Shown here piece by piece: positions 1 through 8,887 of a stretch of DNA of 64,000 bases. Numbering within the stretch: the stretch's first letter is position 1; the number at the start of each line of letters is the position of its first letter. The notes below the pieces were generated by a model, which was not told the origin of the DNA, did no database searches, and worked only from the letters and a program-made list of their open reading frames with translations. The stretch comes from Marinobacter sp. SS21. Lineage in GTDB: Bacteria; Pseudomonadota; Gammaproteobacteria; Pseudomonadales; Oleiphilaceae. The stretch spans positions 1-64,000 of the forward strand of contig NZ_JAQNDA010000017.1 of assembly GCF_028369065.1 (NCBI RefSeq), written 5' to 3'. The translations under genes were made by a program, and so were the position numbers.

Positions 1-46
1 CGATTTTTGCCGGATCTGAGCCAATTCAGGTCGGACGCCTGGAACG

Positions 47-79
47 AAAAATGCCCCGGAGAGAGTCCGGGGCATTTTT
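47..79. terminator. Rho-independent terminator, possibly bidirectional
   Basis: A perfect 14-bp stem (47-60 with 66-79) closes a 5-nt loop. The arms begin with a run of A and end with a run of T, so it could work on either strand. It probably ends a gene lying to the left of the window, since no gene follows it for almost 400 bp. Confidence 0.85.
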
Positions 80-466
80 GCTTGGCCGCCTGAAGGCTGT
101 ATAACTCGTTTTTACACAGCCTCCTGTGACCGGCTTTTCTTGTTATTGTTGGGGGCTTTTGAGTCAGCGCTCTTTGTTTACGCTGCGCGCGGCAACGCTG
201 CTGCCGCGAAAGCTGATCGCTTTCGCTTCCCGCTACCAACATGAATAAAGCCGGTCTTTGATCGGCTTTTTTTTAATCTCAAAATGTATAAAAAATAATC
301 TTTAAGTTCATTTTTTGCTCAAAAAATCAATAGCCTGCTTCCTTTTCTTACCGAATTCTGTCGGGAAATTGACATTTTGGTAACTAGCAAGACGACGCGA
401 TTCGCCTTGATAATCGGCCAAGTTTTGAACAACTCCACTAAAACGACGAATAAACGGGCCTAAATT
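80..466. other. Intergenic stretch with two hairpins, no gene seen
   Basis: No open reading frame here looks like protein. It holds a weak hairpin (7-bp arms at 94-100 and 116-122) and a terminator-like stem (247-253 with 63-69 of the next hundred) followed by eight T. The last 170 bp are AT-rich and probably carry the promoter of the lipoprotein gene that starts at 467. A small non-coding RNA ending at the second terminator is possible but I do not recognise one. Confidence 0.4.
247..274 (+). terminator. Rho-independent terminator
   Basis: Seven-base arms (247-253 and 263-269) flank a 9-nt loop and run directly into a tract of T on the plus strand. No coding sequence precedes it, so it may end a small RNA or a long 3' UTR. 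Confidence 0.6.
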
Positions 467-850
467 ATGTCTAATCGCGTCATTAAAATGTCTTTTCGGT
501 ATGTTGCGGCGGCGCTGTTGAGCGCAGTCCTGGTTGGCTGTGGCGGTGGCAGCGGCGGTAGCGGCGGCGCTCAGGTTATCGATCCGCAACGCTCGGCCAC
601 CTTGAGCTGGAATGCGCCGGCTTCCCGCGAGAATGGTGAGGGCTTGGCGATGGGGGAGTTGAAGGGCTACGTGATTCATTACGGCCAGAGCCAGGACAGT
701 CTTTCCCAACAGGTTGAGATCAGCGATGCCAGCGTGATGGACTACACCATCGGTGGTCTTTCCGAGGGTGAGTGGTACTTCAGTGTCCAGGTGGTGGATA
801 CTAACGGCCTGAAGAGCGCGCCGTCCCAGCTGGTGAGCAAGATCATCTGA
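467..850 (+). CDS. Small outer-membrane lipoprotein with a fibronectin type III domain
   Basis: The 127-residue product has a hydrophobic signal segment ending in a lipobox (LVGC, Cys25), followed by a Gly/Ser-rich linker. Glycine rather than aspartate after the cysteine suggests sorting to the outer membrane. Residues ~42-125 read as one FnIII fold: a TLSW start, a YVIHYG strand and a WYFSVQVVDTNG strand. The second ATG at 488 would still leave a complete signal, so the start is not certain. It lies convergent to the histidine kinase at 882-3455, and its FnIII pattern resembles that of the FecR-like protein at 3490-5145. A role as a partner of that system is inference only. Confidence 0.8.
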   Translation: MSNRVIKMSFRYVAAALLSAVLVGCGGGSGGSGGAQVIDPQRSATLSWNAPASRENGEGLAMGELKGYVIHYGQSQDSLSQQVEISDASVMDYTIGGLSEGEWYFSVQVVDTNGLKSAPSQLVSKII

Positions 851-881
851 CGAAGCTGGTGGGCGTCTGATACCTCCTGCC

Positions 882-3455
882 TTAGGGCAGGGGGTCGGTG
901 ATGGGCAGTTTGATGGTGAAGGATGAGCCTTCGCCCAGCACGGATTCGACGCTGATGTCGCCTCGGTGCTTCTGAACGACCACATTAACGAAGGACAGGC
1001 CCAGACCGGTGCCTCGGCTTCCGGACAGCTCGCTACTTCGCTGTCGACGATACCGGTCAAAAAGGAAAGGGATTTCCTCCGGTGCTATGCCATTACCCTC
1101 GTCGGTAACTCTCAGGTACGCTTCATGCCCTGCCTGAAACACCTGGATCGTCACGGCAGACCCTGTATCGCTGTACTGGACGGCGTTGGTCAGCAAGTTG
1201 ATGATCGCCCGTTCAAGCAGTTCTGCATTGCCCAGCAACCATAGATCCTCGTTGCCCTGCAGAACCAGCTGAATGCCTTTCTCTACCGCCTGCTCGCTGA
1301 CGCTGTCCCGCGCGTTCTCGACGATGGCCAGCAGTTCACAATCGTAGAATCGGGTCTCGGTGAGCTGTTCGGCCCGGGCCAGTTGTACAAACTCTTCCGC
1401 TAACTGATAACTCCGACGTGCCAGGCGGCCAAGCTGTTCCAGTTGTTGCGACTGAATGTCGCTGGGGTTGCGTTTCAGCTGCTCAATCAGCGCGAGCTGG
1501 GAGACTAGCGGGGAGCGGACATCGTGGGAAATGAAGTCAATGGCTTCCCGGTGTTGGCGTTGTTGGGCTCGAAGCTCCGAGATATTGGAGATATTGGCAA
1601 TGATGCCATTCTGGGAATCGTCAGACAGCTTGAAGGGGGCGAAATGGATGAGGAAATCCATTTCCCGCACCCGCAGATCGACGGTGCGACTTTGATGGAG
1701 GGTGAGTGTTTCCGAAACCGTTTCCTGCCAGGGTGGGTTATCGCGCGGGTCGTGTCCCTGCAGTAGTCGGGTGAGCGGCGTGCCGGCCAGACTTGGGCGC
1801 GGTTCACCGAACCATTCCTCAATGTGACCGTTGGCAAACTGAATCACTCCCAGCTCATCGGTGACGATGATGCCATCGGGCATGCGCTCGAAGCTCTTGC
1901 GAATGAACAGCTGCATCTGGTTCAGTCGTTCGGTGGCTTGGCGGACTCGTTCAATACGAGCCGAGACGTGTTCTCGGGGGCGGTCGCTCAGATCGGGTTT
2001 CTGGTGCGGATCCAGCACCAGGCGGCGTAGATAGCGCTGACTGGCGTCACGAATCAGGGAGGCGGGGAACGCCAGACCCAGCTCAAACACCCGGTCGGCC
2101 CGTTTCAGTTGAATCCAGCTTTGGTTGTCCTTGTGTACCCACTGACCCGGGGCCGTGAGCTTGGGGCTGTCGTCTGCCTGCAGCTGCTGCTGGGCGAGTG
2201 GCCGGCCGTTCACTGAAAGATACCAGCCGATCGGGTTGAACAGGGCGATCAGGTGCTCCAGCAGCTGGCTGGGTTGTCTGTCTGCCGGCTCTGGCAAGGT
2301 GAACTGCTGGCCCGTGCCCAATTCGTCAAGCTGACGATTTAGAAATCGGTTGGTTATCGTTAACCGCTGCGCGCTCCACAACGGGTAGGCGGCAATCGGA
2401 ATGAGCAGCGGGAGGGTCACCGACAGCCAAACGCGATAGGCCAGCAGCAACGTGGTGAACAGCGCCAGCAGTAACGCCAGCACCCCGGTGCATAACACCA
2501 GCGTCTCATGGGGGCGCAGGCGGGGTAGGGCATCGGCGATCAATAACAGTACCAATGCCGTCAGCAGCAGTGACAGGCCGGGTGCGGCCGGTCGAATCAG
2601 TCGATCCTTGACCAGCGCGGAATAGGCGTTGGCGTGGAACTCGACCCCGGACATGGGCCACGCCAAGCTGGAAAACGGCGTTGGCAATATGTCCCCAAAA
2701 CCGACCGCTGTGGCGCCGATGAAGACGGTTTTGCCTGATAATTGGGTCATTGGGGCCTCAGCCTGCAGGACCTGCGCATAGGACACGGTGGGGAGGGTGC
2801 CCGGACGGCCCGCCAGTGGCACGGCAACATAGTCCGTGCGCACGTTCATGTAGGGGGCGGCATCGCCGTCCAGGTTCCCCAGGGGGGGAGTGCCGGGCGC
2901 GGCGGCGGCTTTGGCAAGGCTTGGCCACAGGCGGGTTGCCAGACCATTATAAAGGTACATTCCCCGGGCAAGGCCGTCCCGGTCCAGCTCGACATGGGCA
3001 TGGCCGAACCCAGTCGCAGCCAGTTGCAGAGGTGGGATGGGAAGCTGGTCGGTCATTGGCTGATTGGTGGCCGGTACAGAAAGGTGTACCGGCAGAACGA
3101 CCCGGCCGTGAGCCTGCATGGCGTTGGCCAGTTCCTCGTCGCCAATGGACGGCTCGGGAAATAACACGTCGAAGACGATGGTCCTGACGCCGGCCGCGTC
3201 CAGCCGCTGGATCAACTCGGCGTGGGTTGATCGCGGCCAGGGCCACTGGCCCAGCTGCTCCAGGCTGTATTCATCAATGGCAATCACCGCCACGTCCTCG
3301 CTGAGCGGCGCGGGCACGGAGGTAATCAGCGAATCGTAAAGCCAAAGGTTGGCCCGCTGGGGGATGCCGCTGAGCTGGGCCAGCACAAGTATGGCGAGGA
3401 GAGACAGGCCAAGGGTCCAGAATGCGTTGGTGGTCAGAAACCTGTCTCGATTCAT
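882..3455 (-). CDS. CHASE2-PAS sensor histidine kinase
   Basis: 857 residues. An N-terminal membrane segment is followed by a CHASE2 periplasmic sensor (~25-285, with the FDVLFPEPS and GATAVGFGD motifs), three closely spaced transmembrane helices (~290-365), a linker, a PAS domain (~515-630), a HisKA dimerisation domain with the phospho-acceptor His644 in SHDVRSPL, and a HATPase domain (NLLTNAVQYSD, VTDEGNGI, GTGLGLSF). CHASE2 proteins sense unknown envelope signals. It is the last gene of a probable three-gene operon, 34 bp after the FecR-like gene, with the response regulator first. The response regulator at 5147-5863 is the obvious partner. Confidence 0.93.
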   Translation of the reverse strand: MNRDRFLTTNAFWTLGLSLLAILVLAQLSGIPQRANLWLYDSLITSVPAPLSEDVAVIAIDEYSLEQLGQWPWPRSTHAELIQRLDAAGVRTIVFDVLFPEPSIGDEELANAMQAHGRVVLPVHLSVPATNQPMTDQLPIPPLQLAATGFGHAHVELDRDGLARGMYLYNGLATRLWPSLAKAAAAPGTPPLGNLDGDAAPYMNVRTDYVAVPLAGRPGTLPTVSYAQVLQAEAPMTQLSGKTVFIGATAVGFGDILPTPFSSLAWPMSGVEFHANAYSALVKDRLIRPAAPGLSLLLTALVLLLIADALPRLRPHETLVLCTGVLALLLALFTTLLLAYRVWLSVTLPLLIPIAAYPLWSAQRLTITNRFLNRQLDELGTGQQFTLPEPADRQPSQLLEHLIALFNPIGWYLSVNGRPLAQQQLQADDSPKLTAPGQWVHKDNQSWIQLKRADRVFELGLAFPASLIRDASQRYLRRLVLDPHQKPDLSDRPREHVSARIERVRQATERLNQMQLFIRKSFERMPDGIIVTDELGVIQFANGHIEEWFGEPRPSLAGTPLTRLLQGHDPRDNPPWQETVSETLTLHQSRTVDLRVREMDFLIHFAPFKLSDDSQNGIIANISNISELRAQQRQHREAIDFISHDVRSPLVSQLALIEQLKRNPSDIQSQQLEQLGRLARRSYQLAEEFVQLARAEQLTETRFYDCELLAIVENARDSVSEQAVEKGIQLVLQGNEDLWLLGNAELLERAIINLLTNAVQYSDTGSAVTIQVFQAGHEAYLRVTDEGNGIAPEEIPFLFDRYRRQRSSELSGSRGTGLGLSFVNVVVQKHRGDISVESVLGEGSSFTIKLPITDPLP

Positions 3456-3489
3456 GAAGCGTGGGGTCTTCTATGTTGTTTTTCTCGAT

Positions 3490-5145
3490 TTACTCAATAA
3501 ATAGCTCCCTCCCAGGCCCCCAGCGGCTTGTCGCTGGGCCATCGGATAGAGCCTTCAGGCGCACAAAATACCGTCTTCCGGGAATCAGGCGCAAGGCTGC
3601 AGTGGTATCTTTTACCGTTGCCTCCTTGATAACGTTCTGAAACTTGGGCTCTTCCGCGAGTTGCATCAGGTAACCGGTGGCGGTATCGGTGGATTCCCAG
3701 AACACCCTAACCTGGCTGTCAACGTAGTTGATGCTGATGATTCGAACCGGCGGCAAGCTGCCGTTGATGACCAGGGCGCGTGGCTCGCTGGTGGCAACGG
3801 AGGTGCCGCCGGCCTCGGTGACCACTCGCCAGTAGTACTGGCCAGGGTTGAGTGGGCGTTTGGCAATGGCGCTGGTATCCGGCGCCCATTCGCTGGTGGT
3901 GATGAGATTACTGAAATCCTCGGATGCTGCAATTTCCACCCGGGCGACTTCGTTGTGACCCTGGTAGTGCCAGCGGAACTCCGGCATGTCGTCACTAACG
4001 CTGGCACTGGCTGTCGGGAACTCCAGCGTTGCCGGCCGTGCCTGCAGTGCCACGTCCACCGACAAGGTCGCTGGTAGCCCGGCGACGCCCCGGTTGTCCA
4101 GCGCGGCGAGGCGGATGTGGTAGCGGCCGTTATCGAGATAGTTCAGTTCGTAGTTCTGGCCGTTGACCGTATCGCTCTTCAGCCAGCGGCCATTGTCGGC
4201 GTCGTAAATATCCACTCGATGCTGGCTGGCGCCATCGGGGGCCCAGTCGAGACTCGCCGGCAGGCTCTGTAACGACTCTGCCAGCGGGACAGGCACAGGC
4301 GCTGGGGGTAGCCTGAAGATACTGACAGGGCTGGGCGTCCGGCTGTCCACCAATGCGCTGTAGCCCGCTGGAATGTTGCGGGTACGGCCGGTCGGGCCAA
4401 AACTGACTACGCCTTCGGTTACCTGGAGTGCCGTGGTGCCGGGTTGGGCTTGCATGGCAAAAGCGGTACCCCGTACGGCGGCCACCGCTGACGGAGTCTC
4501 CACCTCAAATCGGGCGCCGCTGCCTGCCCGCGGTATCACCTGGGTGTCTATTTCGCCATGGTTCAGGCGGATGCGGGTATCGGTCATCCCGCTCTGGCCG
4601 TACTGGGTAAGCTTGTTGAAGATCACTCGGGAATTCGGGCCGATGCGAACGACAGATCGATCCGCAAGCTCAATGGTCGCATTCCCGCTCCGGCTGAGGA
4701 TCTCGTCACCGACACGGATCAGCGTGTTCTCGGTGAGTGCGCGTTGGCGGCCATCCACGCTGGAGATTATCCGTACCTGGCCCGATACCGAAGTTGCGGT
4801 GGCCGGCTCGGGTTGTTGCTTCAGCCATGCCAGGGGAATGCGTAGCGCTTGGTTCGCGTGGATTGCGGTGGTCGGGATGGATTGGTTATAGCTCGACAGC
4901 TGAGCCGCAGTGTAGGGGCTTGCCAGCAGTTTGCTGGCAACGCTCTCCACGGTTTCACCCTGCCGCAGGGTGTACACCCAGTGGGGGACAGGGGCGTGGC
5001 CAGTTTGCGTTTGTCCAGCAACCTGGGAGCCCAGGCCGATCGGAAGCTCCGCGCCTGCCTCAATGCTGAAGGCCAGCAAGGCGGTGCACAGAAGAGCGCT
5101 GCGATGCAGCGCGGTGTCCTTCCGAGTCCTGAACCGATTCGTCAT
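3490..5145 (-). CDS. Exported LysM / FecR / FnIII-like protein
   Basis: 551 residues. A signal peptide (~1-32) precedes a LysM module (~57-105, YTLRQGETVESVASKLL), which in other proteins binds peptidoglycan. A FecR domain follows (~120-250: DRSVVRIGPNSR, then the conserved SAVAAVRGTAFAM). The rest (~285-551) contains about three FnIII-like repeats, each with a strand such as YHIRLAALDNRG, YYWRVVTEAGG or YFVRLKALSDG. There is no transmembrane helix after the signal, so this is a periplasmic or wall-associated protein and not a classical FecR anti-sigma factor. It starts 1 nt after the response regulator stops, so the two are probably translationally coupled. No sigma factor or TonB receptor is nearby. 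Confidence 0.9.
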   Translation of the reverse strand: MTNRFRTRKDTALHRSALLCTALLAFSIEAGAELPIGLGSQVAGQTQTGHAPVPHWVYTLRQGETVESVASKLLASPYTAAQLSSYNQSIPTTAIHANQALRIPLAWLKQQPEPATATSVSGQVRIISSVDGRQRALTENTLIRVGDEILSRSGNATIELADRSVVRIGPNSRVIFNKLTQYGQSGMTDTRIRLNHGEIDTQVIPRAGSGARFEVETPSAVAAVRGTAFAMQAQPGTTALQVTEGVVSFGPTGRTRNIPAGYSALVDSRTPSPVSIFRLPPAPVPVPLAESLQSLPASLDWAPDGASQHRVDIYDADNGRWLKSDTVNGQNYELNYLDNGRYHIRLAALDNRGVAGLPATLSVDVALQARPATLEFPTASASVSDDMPEFRWHYQGHNEVARVEIAASEDFSNLITTSEWAPDTSAIAKRPLNPGQYYWRVVTEAGGTSVATSEPRALVINGSLPPVRIISINYVDSQVRVFWESTDTATGYLMQLAEEPKFQNVIKEATVKDTTAALRLIPGRRYFVRLKALSDGPATSRWGPGRELFIE

Positions 5146-5146
5146 C

Positions 5147-5863
5147 CTAGCTTTGCTCGACCTGATCCGGTGTTTCGGTGGCGCTCATGGCTTCCAGTCG
5201 GTAACCGCGCTGATAGATGGTCTTGATCCGAAAGCCGTTATCCGGGTTCAGTCCCAAACGCCGGCGCAGGCGGCTCATATGGGTGTCCACGGTGCGCGTG
5301 TTGATATCCCGGGTCAGCCCCCAGACCCGTTCCAGCAGCATTTCCCGGGTCAACAAGCGGCCCTGATTCTGGAACAGGAACAGGGTCAGGTCAAAATCCT
5401 TGTCGGTCAGGGTCAGAGGTTCGCCATTCAGGGCAATGGTCCGCAACTGAGCATTGATGACAAACGGCCCGAACTCGAGAATTTCCTTGTCCGTTTCCGG
5501 GGCGCTGCGGCGCGCAAGGGCCTTGATGCGGGCAACCAGTTCCGCAGGTCGGGCGGGCTTTGACAGGTAATCGTCGGCCCCGGCGTCCAGGGCGCTGACA
5601 ATGTCCTGTTCACTGTCCCGCTGGGTCAGGAAAAGCACCGGAATGCGCCAGTTCATCTGGGCCCGGACACTTTTCAGGACATCGATGCCGGTCATGTCAG
5701 GAATCTGCCAGTCAAGAATCAGCAGGTCGTAGCTGCGATGCAGGACTGAGCTCAGGAATGATTGCCCGTTTGGATAGGCATCACACTGGTAGCCCTGTTC
5801 ACACATCACGGCTTTGACGTGTTGCGCCTGTTCCTGCTCGTCTTCCAGAAGAGCAATTCGCAT
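5147..5863 (-). CDS. OmpR/PhoB-family response regulator
   Basis: 238 residues: a receiver domain (~1-120) with acidic pocket residues near positions 8-9, phospho-acceptor Asp51 in LILDWQIPD, the switch Thr in FLTQRD and the Lys in YLSKPA, then a winged-helix DNA-binding domain (~130-225) ending RTVDTHMSRLRRRLG...YQRGYRL. A clear Shine-Dalgarno (AGGAGA) precedes the ATG. It is the promoter-proximal gene of the operon RR-FecR/LysM-CHASE2 kinase. The cognate kinase is very likely the CHASE2 protein. Targets are unknown; the operon itself and the lipoprotein at 467 are candidates. Confidence 0.93.
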   Translation of the reverse strand: MRIALLEDEQEQAQHVKAVMCEQGYQCDAYPNGQSFLSSVLHRSYDLLILDWQIPDMTGIDVLKSVRAQMNWRIPVLFLTQRDSEQDIVSALDAGADDYLSKPARPAELVARIKALARRSAPETDKEILEFGPFVINAQLRTIALNGEPLTLTDKDFDLTLFLFQNQGRLLTREMLLERVWGLTRDINTRTVDTHMSRLRRRLGLNPDNGFRIKTIYQRGYRLEAMSATETPDQVEQS

Positions 5864-5995
5864 CCAGATTCTCCTGTCTAAATGTCCGTCCGGTACTGAG
5901 AGAGCCGCTAAATAACTCTGAACGCCGTAGATGATAGCGAGTTATCCAAGGGCTCCTGAAGCAAGTTGGTGTTCGGCTGCCCCAGTCTCCCGTCA

Positions 5996-6143
5996 GGTTA
6001 ATTCGCTGACCTACTGCCTGTCTCAGAGGGTTCTGACCAAGGCCCCAGTCTGCAGCTGTGGTTCCACATCAAAGAGTGGCAACACTGGCTCGGAGTCCTC
6101 AGGGACATGCCCTTCGGGATCCCAGTAGGTCAGCGAATTAACC
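5996..6143. repeat. 148-bp element bounded by perfect 21-bp inverted repeats
   Basis: The 21 bases at 5996-6016 are the exact reverse complement of 6123-6143, with 106 bp between them. The gap is the intergenic region between the response regulator and topB. Because the arms read in both directions, both strands encode VNSLTY at the repeat. The minus-strand frame across the core is open, but the residues match nothing I know. There is no convincing target-site duplication. It may be a MITE-like element, the remnant of an insertion sequence, or a large cruciform or terminator structure. The rest of 5864-6257 shows nothing else. Confidence 0.75.
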
Positions 6144-6257
6144 AGCCGGGACGCCAGTTGCGCCGGGCTGTGGTCTATTCTGACAAATTGGGGTGTCGCG
6201 GTCAGTGTCAAAGTGTAGATTTGCGTAAATTTGGCCCCACGCATAAGCCCACGGCTT

Positions 6258-8408
6258 CTACAGCGCCGGCTTGCCGTCTGCGTCACTCACTGTTTGTCGG
6301 CAGGCGGGGAAGTTACTGCAGCCCCAGAACCAGCCTTTGGGCCCTTTGCGTCGTACCAGCGGGGAATAGCAGTGTGGGCAGGGTATCGGTTTCTGGCCGG
6401 TGCCATCCTGTGGCGTGGCATCTTCCAGTGCGCGCGTGCCGTTGCACTTGGGAAAGCGGCTGCAAGCATGGAAGCGGCCGAACTTGCCGTCGCGGATGCG
6501 CATCGGGGCCCGGCACTTGGGGCAGTGGATCTGCGGGGCATCCTCGCAATCGGGCTCGGGTGTTGGCGCGCTGGCGGTGCCGACGTAGCCGCGAATCTGT
6601 CCTTTCAGTTCTTCGAGGAATGCTCTGGGGTCGCCCTCGCCGCGGCGGATCTGTTCCAGGGCGGCTTCCCATAGCGCGGTCATATCCGGTTGGGTAATGG
6701 CGTCGGGCAGCGCGGTGATCAGCGTGCGGCCCTTGTCCGTCGACTTGATAAAGCGCTTATCCCGGTGGAGGTAGTCACGGCGGAATAACGTCTCGATGAT
6801 GGAGGCGCGGGTGGCTTCGGTGCCCAGGCCATCGGTTTCCCGCAGGGTCTTGCGCAACTCGGCATCGCTGACGAAACGGGCGATGTTGGTCATCGCCGAC
6901 AGCAGCGTCGCGTCGGTGAAGTGCTGCGGCGGCTGGGTCTGCCGCCCCTTGATCTCGGTGCGCTCGCAAAGCACCGCATCGCCTTGTTGTAGTCGGGGGA
7001 GTGGTGCCGCCGGGGGCTCGCTGGTGGCTTCCCGCTGTTTCAGCTCCAGTGCTTTCCAGCCCGGTTGAGACACCGCGGTTTCGGTGGCGCGGAATCGGTG
7101 TTCGCCAATGGCCAGGGTAAGTCGGCCCTCTTGATGGACGGCCTCTGGGTAGAACTGCATCAGGTAGTAACGGCTGATCAGACCGTAAACATTGAGTTCC
7201 GCCTTGGACAGCCTGGCTTGGCCAATGGCCCGGGCTGTGGGGATGATGGCGTGGTGGGCATCCACTTTGTCGTCGTTCCAGGCTGGGCTGCGCCGGCTGG
7301 TGTCGGCCTGATCGACCGCCGGTGTGAGCTCGGCGACGGTTCGGGAAATGGCCTGCAGCACCCCCGCTCGCTGGTTGAAATGCTCCTCCGGCAGGTAGCG
7401 GCAATCGGATCGCGGGTAGGTGATGAGTTGATGGCGCTCATAGAGGTTTTGTGCCGTGTCCAGCACCTCCTTGGCGCCCATCCGGAACAGCCGGCCGGCC
7501 TCGATCTGCAGGGCGGACAGGGAGAACGGCAGCGGGGGCGATTCCTTGCGGTCGCGAAAGCGGGATTCGCAGATGCGTCCCGGCCGGCCCTCGACGTCGG
7601 CTGCAATCCGCTGTGCCACGCTCTGATTCAATAGCCGATCTTCGTCATCCAGATGCTCCCGATAGGCCTCGTCTGGTAGCCAGCGGGCTGCGAAGGTGGG
7701 GCTGCCGGGGGCGCTGTCCAGATCGCGGGTGTGTGCCAGTAACCGATAATAGGGCTTGGGCTCGAAATCGGCGATGGTTTGATCCCGTGCCACCACCAGG
7801 CCCAATACCGGGGTCTGCACCCGGCCCACCGAGTACACCCCCTGTTCGCCCTGATGGCGGTGATTGAGGGTATACAGCCGGGTCAGGTTGAGGCCATACA
7901 GCCAGTCGGCGCGCTGCCTGGCCAGTGCGGAGTGGGACAGCCGGCGGAACTCCCGATTATCCCGTGGGGCGGCCAGGGCCCGAGCCACTGCGGACTTGGT
8001 CAGATCGCTGATCAGCACCCGTTCCACCGGACAGTTGGCGTTGCAATAACGGAGCACTTCGTCCACCAGCAGCTGCCCCTCACGGTCCGGGTCTCCGGCG
8101 TGAACGATCACCTCCGCCTTGCGGATCAGCGATTCGAGCACCTTGAGTTGTTTGCGCACACTGTCTTTCGGGGTGAGCTGCCATTGCTCGGGAAAGAGTG
8201 GCAGGTCTTCCTGCCGCCATTTCTGCCAGCGTGGGTTGTAGCAGGCGGGTTCGGCCGGCTCCAGCAAGTGGCCGATACACCAGCTGACGGTGCAGGCGTG
8301 GTCACCGGAACCCACCTTGAGCCAGCCCGGGCCTTTTTGAACGGGGCCGGGCAGGGCCTCCGCAATAGCGCGACCAAGACTGGGTTTTTCGGCAATGTAT
8401 AGGCGCAT
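6258..8408 (-). CDS. topB: DNA topoisomerase III
   Basis: 716 residues from the ATG at 8408, where the family signature MRLYIAEKPSLGRAIAEAL begins. An upstream in-frame extension to 8474 does not look like family sequence. The N-terminal Toprim domain has DPDREGQLL. The central type IA core carries the active-site tyrosine in the ITYPRSD motif. The C-terminus (~600-716) has two four-cysteine zinc ribbons (CPKC...CSRFPKC and CPHC...CSNFPAC), which bind single-stranded DNA in this family. The enzyme decatenates replication and recombination intermediates. It is divergent from the bolA-like gene. Confidence 0.96.
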   Translation of the reverse strand: MRLYIAEKPSLGRAIAEALPGPVQKGPGWLKVGSGDHACTVSWCIGHLLEPAEPACYNPRWQKWRQEDLPLFPEQWQLTPKDSVRKQLKVLESLIRKAEVIVHAGDPDREGQLLVDEVLRYCNANCPVERVLISDLTKSAVARALAAPRDNREFRRLSHSALARQRADWLYGLNLTRLYTLNHRHQGEQGVYSVGRVQTPVLGLVVARDQTIADFEPKPYYRLLAHTRDLDSAPGSPTFAARWLPDEAYREHLDDEDRLLNQSVAQRIAADVEGRPGRICESRFRDRKESPPLPFSLSALQIEAGRLFRMGAKEVLDTAQNLYERHQLITYPRSDCRYLPEEHFNQRAGVLQAISRTVAELTPAVDQADTSRRSPAWNDDKVDAHHAIIPTARAIGQARLSKAELNVYGLISRYYLMQFYPEAVHQEGRLTLAIGEHRFRATETAVSQPGWKALELKQREATSEPPAAPLPRLQQGDAVLCERTEIKGRQTQPPQHFTDATLLSAMTNIARFVSDAELRKTLRETDGLGTEATRASIIETLFRRDYLHRDKRFIKSTDKGRTLITALPDAITQPDMTALWEAALEQIRRGEGDPRAFLEELKGQIRGYVGTASAPTPEPDCEDAPQIHCPKCRAPMRIRDGKFGRFHACSRFPKCNGTRALEDATPQDGTGQKPIPCPHCYSPLVRRKGPKGWFWGCSNFPACRQTVSDADGKPAL

Positions 8409-8467
8409 GGCAGGCGAGTCGGTCACGTGAAAATGGGGGAGAGGGAAGATGGCGGTTTGCCGGTAAA

Positions 8468-8514
8468 CTGTCAAGCCGGTGAGAGGCGCCGTATAGTAGA
8501 CTGTATTGCAATAC
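8468..8514 (+). promoter_or_regulatory. Candidate promoter and palindrome upstream of the bolA-like gene
   Basis: CTGTCA (8468-8473) and TATAGT (8492-8497), 18 bp apart, make a reasonable sigma-70 promoter. Just downstream lies the perfect 12-bp palindrome GTATTGCAATAC (8503-8514), which would overlap the transcription start and could be an operator. No regulator is assigned. Confidence 0.4.
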
Positions 8515-8544
8515 GATATCCGTGAACGAGGAGCGCTGCGGTCT

Positions 8545-8877
8545 ATGTCGGTTCAACAGACCATTGAACAGAAACTTACAGATGAATTTTCCGTCGAGCA
8601 CCTGGCTGTGGAGAACGAAAGCCACATGCACAGCGTGCCGCCCAACTCCGAGACCCATTTCAAGGTGACTCTGGTCTCTTCTGTATTTGAGGGGCTTGGC
8701 AAGGTCAAGCGCCACCAGGCCATCTACAAGGTACTCGCCGACGAGCTGGCAGCGGGCGTTCATGCGCTGGCACTTCACCTGTATACCCCAGCGGAGTGGC
8801 AGGCCAAGGGGGAAGAGGCGCCGGCCTCGCCCAACTGCATGGGCGGCTCCAAACACGATCCAGCGTTCAAGGGATAG
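8545..8877 (+). CDS. BolA family protein
   Basis: 110 residues from the ATG at 8545, which has a GAGG-type Shine-Dalgarno 12-18 bp upstream; the in-frame ATG at 8506 overlaps the candidate promoter. It shows the BolA signature: an amphipathic N-terminal helix (TIEQKLTDEF), the ENESHMHS segment, THFKVTLVS, and the conserved RHQAIYKVLADEL helix with its histidine. BolA-family proteins work with monothiol glutaredoxins in iron-sulfur handling and affect cell shape and biofilm genes. It is followed after 10 bp by a YciO-type protein and is probably cotranscribed with it. Confidence 0.92.
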   Translation: MSVQQTIEQKLTDEFSVEHLAVENESHMHSVPPNSETHFKVTLVSSVFEGLGKVKRHQAIYKVLADELAAGVHALALHLYTPAEWQAKGEEAPASPNCMGGSKHDPAFKG

Positions 8878-8887
8878 GACACCCACT

